Positions 59,151-64,000 of a stretch of 64,000 nt of DNA are shown one piece after another. Each line of letters begins with the position of its first letter. Within the stretch, counting starts at the first letter, position 1. Below the pieces are notes generated by a model. The model did no database searches. It was not told the DNA's origin and worked only from the letters and a program-made list of their open reading frames with translations. Both the position numbers and the translations under genes were made by a program. Source of the DNA: Maea johnstoni (lineage: Eukaryota; Annelida; Polychaeta; Spionida; Magelonidae); the NCBI GenBank assembly GCA_963942565.1, contig OZ012693.1:7587341-7651340 (forward strand). Reading direction: 5' to 3'.

Positions 59151-61637
59151 AAAAGGTGCAACAACTCTCCAAGATGCGCGATATAGATGTTTTTCTTGAG
59201 GCTCCCTTTAGCTTGGACGAGGTAAAATGTGCAGTCAATAAACTTCACAAGAAGAAAGCTCCCGGTATAGACGGTATAACCACTGAACATATAATTCATG
59301 CTGGCAGAGCTCTCCTCTTAGTTCTAGTCTCTTTATATAACTGCATTGTTAAAATGGAATATGTCCCTGAAAATTTAAGGCGGGGCATACAAGTACCTTT
59401 GTTTAAGGGCAAGAATTTATGTAGCCTCGATGTCAATAACTACAGAGGCATTACTGTTCTTACTAATTTTAACAAGATATTTGAAATTTTAATATGGAAT
59501 CGTGTGCACCCGGGGGGGAGGGGGGGGCACTCAGGTACAGAGGGGGGCCGCACCTTCGTTACGTATTTCGCGGAAGAAGGGGTCTTTTTTTAAGACCTCC
59601 GCATGTCCGCGATTTTGTAAAAGAAGGGTACTTTTTTGTACCCAGGTACGAAGTATGGGGGTCAAAATCCCCTTACAATCCATTAAATATACGCGGCTCT
59701 GACGCCGAGTGACTCCCGAAGTGACTCAGGGCTTCCGAGTTTGCTGCCGCCACTTGCTGCCGCTAAACAAGCAGAGGATTATAAAATCATAAGTTAAAAT
59801 ACGTGGTACCGTTCATCCAATGTCAGTGTTTTGATAAAAGAAGGGGTGTTTATTTAGTGGAAAAAATCAGCGTTTTATTAAAATAAGGGTGTTTTTTTGG
59901 CCAGAAATCAGTGCTTTAGGGGTATTTTTTAATTTTGATAACGAACGTATGCACCCCTCTAAATACCCAAGTGCCCCCCCCCCCCCCCCCCCCCCCCCCG
60001 GGCGTGTGCAGTCCTGGTGGGAAGAAAATAACATCATTTCTCGTCTACAAGGTGCGTGCAAAAAAGGACAATCGTGTGTACATATGGCCATGTTATTGCA
60101 AGAGACAGTGTCGAAGGCCCTGGAGACTAATCGAAACGTTTTTGTTTCATATTTTGATGTCTCCAATGCGTTCGATACTGTCTGGACTGATGGGCTGTTT
60201 TACAAACTATCAGAAATGGGCATATCTGGGCGCACCTGGCGCATTCTATATAAAGGGTATAAAGATTTTAGGTGTAAAGTTAGAGTCGACAATAAACTGT
60301 CTGACTGGTATGCTATGTCATGTGGAATTCATCAGGGGGGTTTTCTCTCCCTGATGAAATACACTGCTTTTATTAATGATTTGCTCGTTCAACTTGAACA
60401 CTCTAACCTATGCTTCTTTATTGGCGACATACCTAGTTGCCCGTTAGGTTATGCTGATGACCTGGCCGCTGCAACTATATCTAAAAGTCGCACTGATAAA
60501 GTCCACCAATTAGTAGCTGCGTATGGTAATCTATGGCGTTTTAAATTTAATGCCAGGAAATCTGCTGTCCTTATCTACGATGAAAGTAAAAAGAGCCACT
60601 TACAAAATTCTGCGCATAGAGTGTTTAAGCTAGGTGCAGAAAAGGTACCTGAAAAATCATCGTACGATCATGTTGGTATCAAAGCTGAGCTTTTTCCAGA
60701 GGATGGCCTAAGGGTTAACGATAAGATTAGTAAATCGAGACGCACTTTTAATGCCTCCTCTGGGCTAGGTATTAAGAAGTCCGGTCTAAATATGATTGCC
60801 TGCAATATAATTTTCTGGGCAGTGGCAATTCCCACGCTGACTTTTGGTAGTGAGTGTTGGATTCTTAATGACGATGATATTGATAACCTTATGATATTTC
60901 AAAGACATGTCGGGAGGCGCATTCAGCGTCTTGCTAGTAGAGCTCACAATGTAAATTGCTTTTATGGCCTCGGATGGATTAGGGTGACTACATATATCAT
61001 CATTAAGAAAATCCTTTTTATATTGACTATTTTGAAACTGCTAAATAGAGTAGTAGAAATGTCCAGAGATCATAGGAGTATTGTGGGGAAAAAGTCATGG
61101 TCAAATACAGTATGGGAGAAAGCGCGGGAGTTAGACGACTGTTATTGGAGGATGATAAACACCACACATCAGGAAAATGATATCATTAGATGCACACTTC
61201 CATGCACCAGGTATATGTCATGGTGGTCCCTGTCAGATAAATTTCCATCGTGGATACGAATCTGCGAGTGTATGGTACGCATTATTGGCCATAATAGTCT
61301 ACTTAAGGTGGATGACTACCATCTGAGAGGTTTAACAATGAGTCATAAGGTGTGCGAAATGTGTGATCTGTATATGGTAGAGAGTATACAACATATTATT
61401 ATGCAATGTCCCGGTGTATACAAAGCAAGGGAAAGTATGTACAATCAGATATATGAAAATATACCGAGCTTAATGAATATTTTTAGTGAACAACCCAGCA
61501 AAGTACTTTTCTGGCTACTAGGGAGACCAGTTGATGATATTGCTGTGCCAGATGCTGAAATGCTACTGTTTATTTCTGGGTACTGGATATACTCAATATA
61601 TAACAAGACTCTTAGAAATAGGAGTGGTATTGGGTAA
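59051..61637 (+). pseudogene. ORF2 reverse transcriptase of the third LINE, split by a MITE
   Basis: RT motifs in order: KKKAPGIDGITTEHI, NNYRGITVLTNFNKIFE, [MITE], GACKKGQSCVHMA, SYFDVSNAFDTVW (motif A), SCGIHQGGFLS (motif B), LGYADDLAAATI (motif C), then the post-RT motif FGSECWILND and a C-x2-C-x9-H-x4-C knuckle (CEMCDLYMVESIQHIIMQC). Leaving out 59509-60002 with one copy of CGTGTGCA restores a continuous frame (...ILIWNRVQSWWEENN...). The catalytic residues are present. The frame stays open to 61637, so this half of the gene is well preserved. Confidence 0.9.
59509..60002. mobile_element. 494-bp hAT-like MITE with 8-bp target-site duplication
   Basis: CGTGTGCA occurs at 59501-59508 and 60003-60010. 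The element begins CCCGGGGGGGAGGGGGGGG and ends in a long C-run followed by GGG, a G-rich inverted terminal repeat that extends into GCACTCAGGTA / TACCCAAGTGC. An 8-bp duplication is typical of hAT transposases. It has no transposase gene. A partial relative lies at 11839-12130. Confidence 0.88.
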
Positions 61638-61640
61638 ATT

Positions 61641-62320
61641 TTTACTCACACTAGCAAACTAAAATGACTATGATTGATATACATACCCACCTGCACTATG
61701 ATTCTGATACTCTTCTTAAGAAGAGACTTATTTATACCTGCTACTGATAGACTGATAAGCATGATCATTTTTGTGATAATCAACCCCTGTTCTATCAGTT
61801 GTGTATTTTCCTCTTTATTTACTGTTCTTGTAAGTTATAGGTTTGTGTCCTGTTTATGTTATAATCTTTTCTAGTTTACTGTTGTAAATGTATCTTTCAT
61901 GTTGGAATGACATGGCAAATACACATCTATTATATTAATACCGAGTTCGGGCGACGGTTGTATCCCTTTTTAGAGGAGCATGTGCCATTTTTTTATTCAC
62001 TACTGTTTTGCTATGGTTCGGATGGTATTTATGCCATAGATCCACTCACATAAAAAACGCTCACATTAACCATTATAAAAATAACTACCGACTTGTAATA
62101 ATTAATCCTTTTCATAGTAACAATTTAAGTTTATTTTATCATAGTTCTGTGTTCCTCATATTTCCTTTAAGTGAGGCAGTATTTTTACGCTCTTTTGGTG
62201 GAATGAGTGAATGCAATATAGTTGGTATTGTATTTAACACATGCACAGACACACTCTTTGTTGCTCAAATTCATCATTGCTATTTACATGTTTTATTATG
62301 TAAAACATGAATCTATGTAA
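61641..62320. other. Non-coding AT-rich sequence after the third LINE
   Basis: It probably includes the LINE 3' UTR. No clear A-tail or target-site duplication was found. Short ORFs carry no recognisable domain. Confidence 0.4.
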
Positions 62321-62324
62321 TATC

Positions 62325-62620
62325 CTAGGGTAATTCATTTAACCCTTTACCCATTCAGAATATATCAAAGGTTGTTAAGTTAACCCATGTTTGGCCAATT
62401 CACCTTAAGATTATTCATTTAACACTTTGCCACCCAGAATTAGTGAAGAGTTATCTTATTAACATATTTATGGTCAGAGCATCCGAAAACAATTCAGTAA
62501 ACCCTTTTCCCACCGATAATATATTAAAGGTTCTTAAGTAAAGTCATTCATGACCAATGCGCCTTCGAACAAATCAGTTAACCTTTTGAAAACCAGAATA
62601 TGTTAAGGTGCTTCAGTACA
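62325..62620. repeat. ~85-bp minisatellite, first block
   Basis: Diverged units with the parts TTCATTTAACCCTTT, CCAGAATATATTAAAGG and CATTCATGGCCA repeat about every 85 bp, roughly three and a half units. Confidence 0.75.
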
Positions 62621-63690
62621 CGGGGGGCCACGATCTCTTTTCAATTGGCCGCAGACGAAGTCCAGCCGTCTCGACCGCAGACATTCCACTTGTAAGCCAG
62701 GGCGCGTTTTTTCAACACATTCATGCCAGTGAGCCTGAACACTGACCTGCTTATAACCTTGTGATCAGAGCAATTGTAAAAATATTCAAAAGAGAACTGT
62801 TGGTCGAAATTAATTACAACTGTATAAGAACCGTAGATAAATGAAATAATATTTCTTTTCCAAGCCCTATTATTGTACGGCCGAACCTAAGTTTATTTTG
62901 GGTCACATATAACATCATTCTAATTTTTTAAACATTGAAATCTACTGCATCGAATAATTTGGAGTGGTTAAAAATCAAATACGAGAAGAGATATTCGGGA
63001 GAAATGATCCGTTGTGTGCGCATCCTAAGCAAATACTAGTAGGTCACTCGCAATGTCAAACAACCTGGAGTCTAATAGTCAAACAACATTTGGTTTACTG
63101 TTGCATAAAACGAACGCAAGTGACTGACAGTGGAAACACTAGATGGCAGCACCAACCTAATACACACGTGTGCTGTTTTGGAAATTTAAGATAAACAACA
63201 ACTCGAAATTCCAGTTTTATTGACGTATGATGTATGTTACATCACTGTGCACAGGCATACCACAATAGTGAATAGTGAGGCATTCGTTTACTCGAGTATG
63301 GAGTGATGTAGCGTGTCGTACGACAGTGCAGGTAATGCAAATGGTGACCGAATCAGTGATTATACTACACTTGGTCACTTCAGGCATGAACTGTATAGAG
63401 TTGGCAGCATGATATGAGTTTATTTTGCGGTATGCCTGTGGGTATGATTACAAACAAACCCACATTGGATTTCAAAAACCTTACTGTTGCATAATTTGGT
63501 CGTCAAATCTAAACGTTTGGATGTTGTAATTTTCCCTTTATTTTGATCAATATTTTCGTTTGTTTTGCACTATCCAGCAGTTTAATGTTATGGTTTTCAT
63601 GCAGGTTGGGTGTCTTCGTGCTCTGCACCTATGAATTATATAGACCCTCTGATATGATGGGCATACAGCCTGATACAGGCTGTATTCTAG
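62621..63690. other. Unassigned DNA between the two minisatellite blocks
   Basis: No gene or element recognised. It is flanked by blocks of the same minisatellite, so it may be an insertion into one larger array. Confidence 0.45.
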
Positions 63691-63699
63691 GGAAGTCGG

Positions 63700-64000
63700 T
63701 TAACACTCTTTAAGCCCCTACTGAAGCACCTTAAGGGTTATTTGATTTACCCATTCATGGCCAGCGCACCTGATGACCATTCATTTAACCCTTTACCCAC
63801 AAAAAATATATTAGAGGTTGTTAACTCATTCATGGCCAGAGCATCATAATGATATTTGTTTAACCCTTTATCAACCATAATTGGTTAAGGGTTATTTCAT
63901 TAGTCCATTCATGGCCAATGCACCTTGATATAATTCATTTAACCTTTTGCAATCCAGGATATGTTAAAGGTGATTTAATTAACCTATTTATGGCCAGAGG
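63700..64000. repeat. ~85-bp minisatellite, second block (runs off the window)
   Basis: The same unit as at 62325-62620, with TTAACCCTTTA, CATTCATGGCCAG and GGTTGTTAACTC-type parts. It is still running at the last base. Confidence 0.75.

Larger units (their letters stand above)
55650..61640 (+). mobile_element. Third LINE (plus strand), with two nested DNA elements
   Basis: Ordered parts: ORF1-like basic region (55700-56014 and 56942-57354), endonuclease region (~57900-58500), linker, reverse transcriptase (59150-60500) and C-terminal knuckle. Two DNA elements are nested in it, at 56021-56935 and 59509-60002. The 5' limit is a guess; the 3' coding end is 61637. The clade is not certain; the motifs fit the CR1/Jockey-like side better than L1. 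Confidence 0.75.

Overview
This is a eukaryotic, transposon-dominated stretch of DNA. I see no rRNA, tRNA, CRISPR array, bacterial operon, or host gene I can name with confidence. The mix of BEL/Pao and Ty3 LTR fossils, L1/Tx1-like and other LINEs, long (TA)n tracts, foldback elements and a complex satellite suggests an animal, most likely a marine invertebrate. That is inference from element content; the sequence does not fix the species.

Layout, left to right. 1-4040: the 3' part of an LTR element ending in an LTR. 4041-18602: a very large inverted repeat, each arm made of a 237/272-bp satellite array plus about 2.9 kb of unique sequence, around a 3.5-kb spacer holding (TA)n tracts and a foldback element. 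18603-39666: a Ty3/gypsy fossil whose gag region is split by a huge LINE (19026-33744) on the minus strand. 39667-44965: a BEL/Pao fossil, minus strand, flanked by two direct copies of the Ty3 3' end and LTR. 46115-53540: mostly unassigned sequence with short ORFs, homopolymer runs, a possible solo LTR and a (TA)n tract. 53540-55570: unassigned ORFs and the 3' end of a second LINE on the minus strand. 55650-61640: a third LINE on the plus strand, carrying a dyad-rich TIR element and a hAT-like MITE. 61640-64000: non-coding, with an ~85-bp minisatellite.

The most important result is the 19026-33744 LINE. A 14-bp target-site duplication (CTCCAGAATAACTT at 19012-19025 and 33745-33758) shows that everything between arrived as one insertion. 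Two palindromic DNA elements later jumped into it, each with its own target-site duplication (9 bp and 6 bp). Without them the LINE is about 12.4 kb. It has a normal L1-like ORF1 (RRM type) and a normal ORF2 (APE endonuclease, reverse transcriptase, zinc knuckle). Between them lies an extra gene of about 850 codons with a basic N-terminus, a C2H2-like zinc finger and a C-terminal TatD/TATDN2-like fold in which every metal-binding residue has been replaced. Long non-coding spacers of 1.7 and 2.3 kb, both full of short repeats, separate the three genes. I know of no described LINE with this plan; it is the best candidate here for an undescribed system.

The insertions give a relative timeline: the Ty3 element came first, the LINE entered it, and then the foldback elements entered the LINE.
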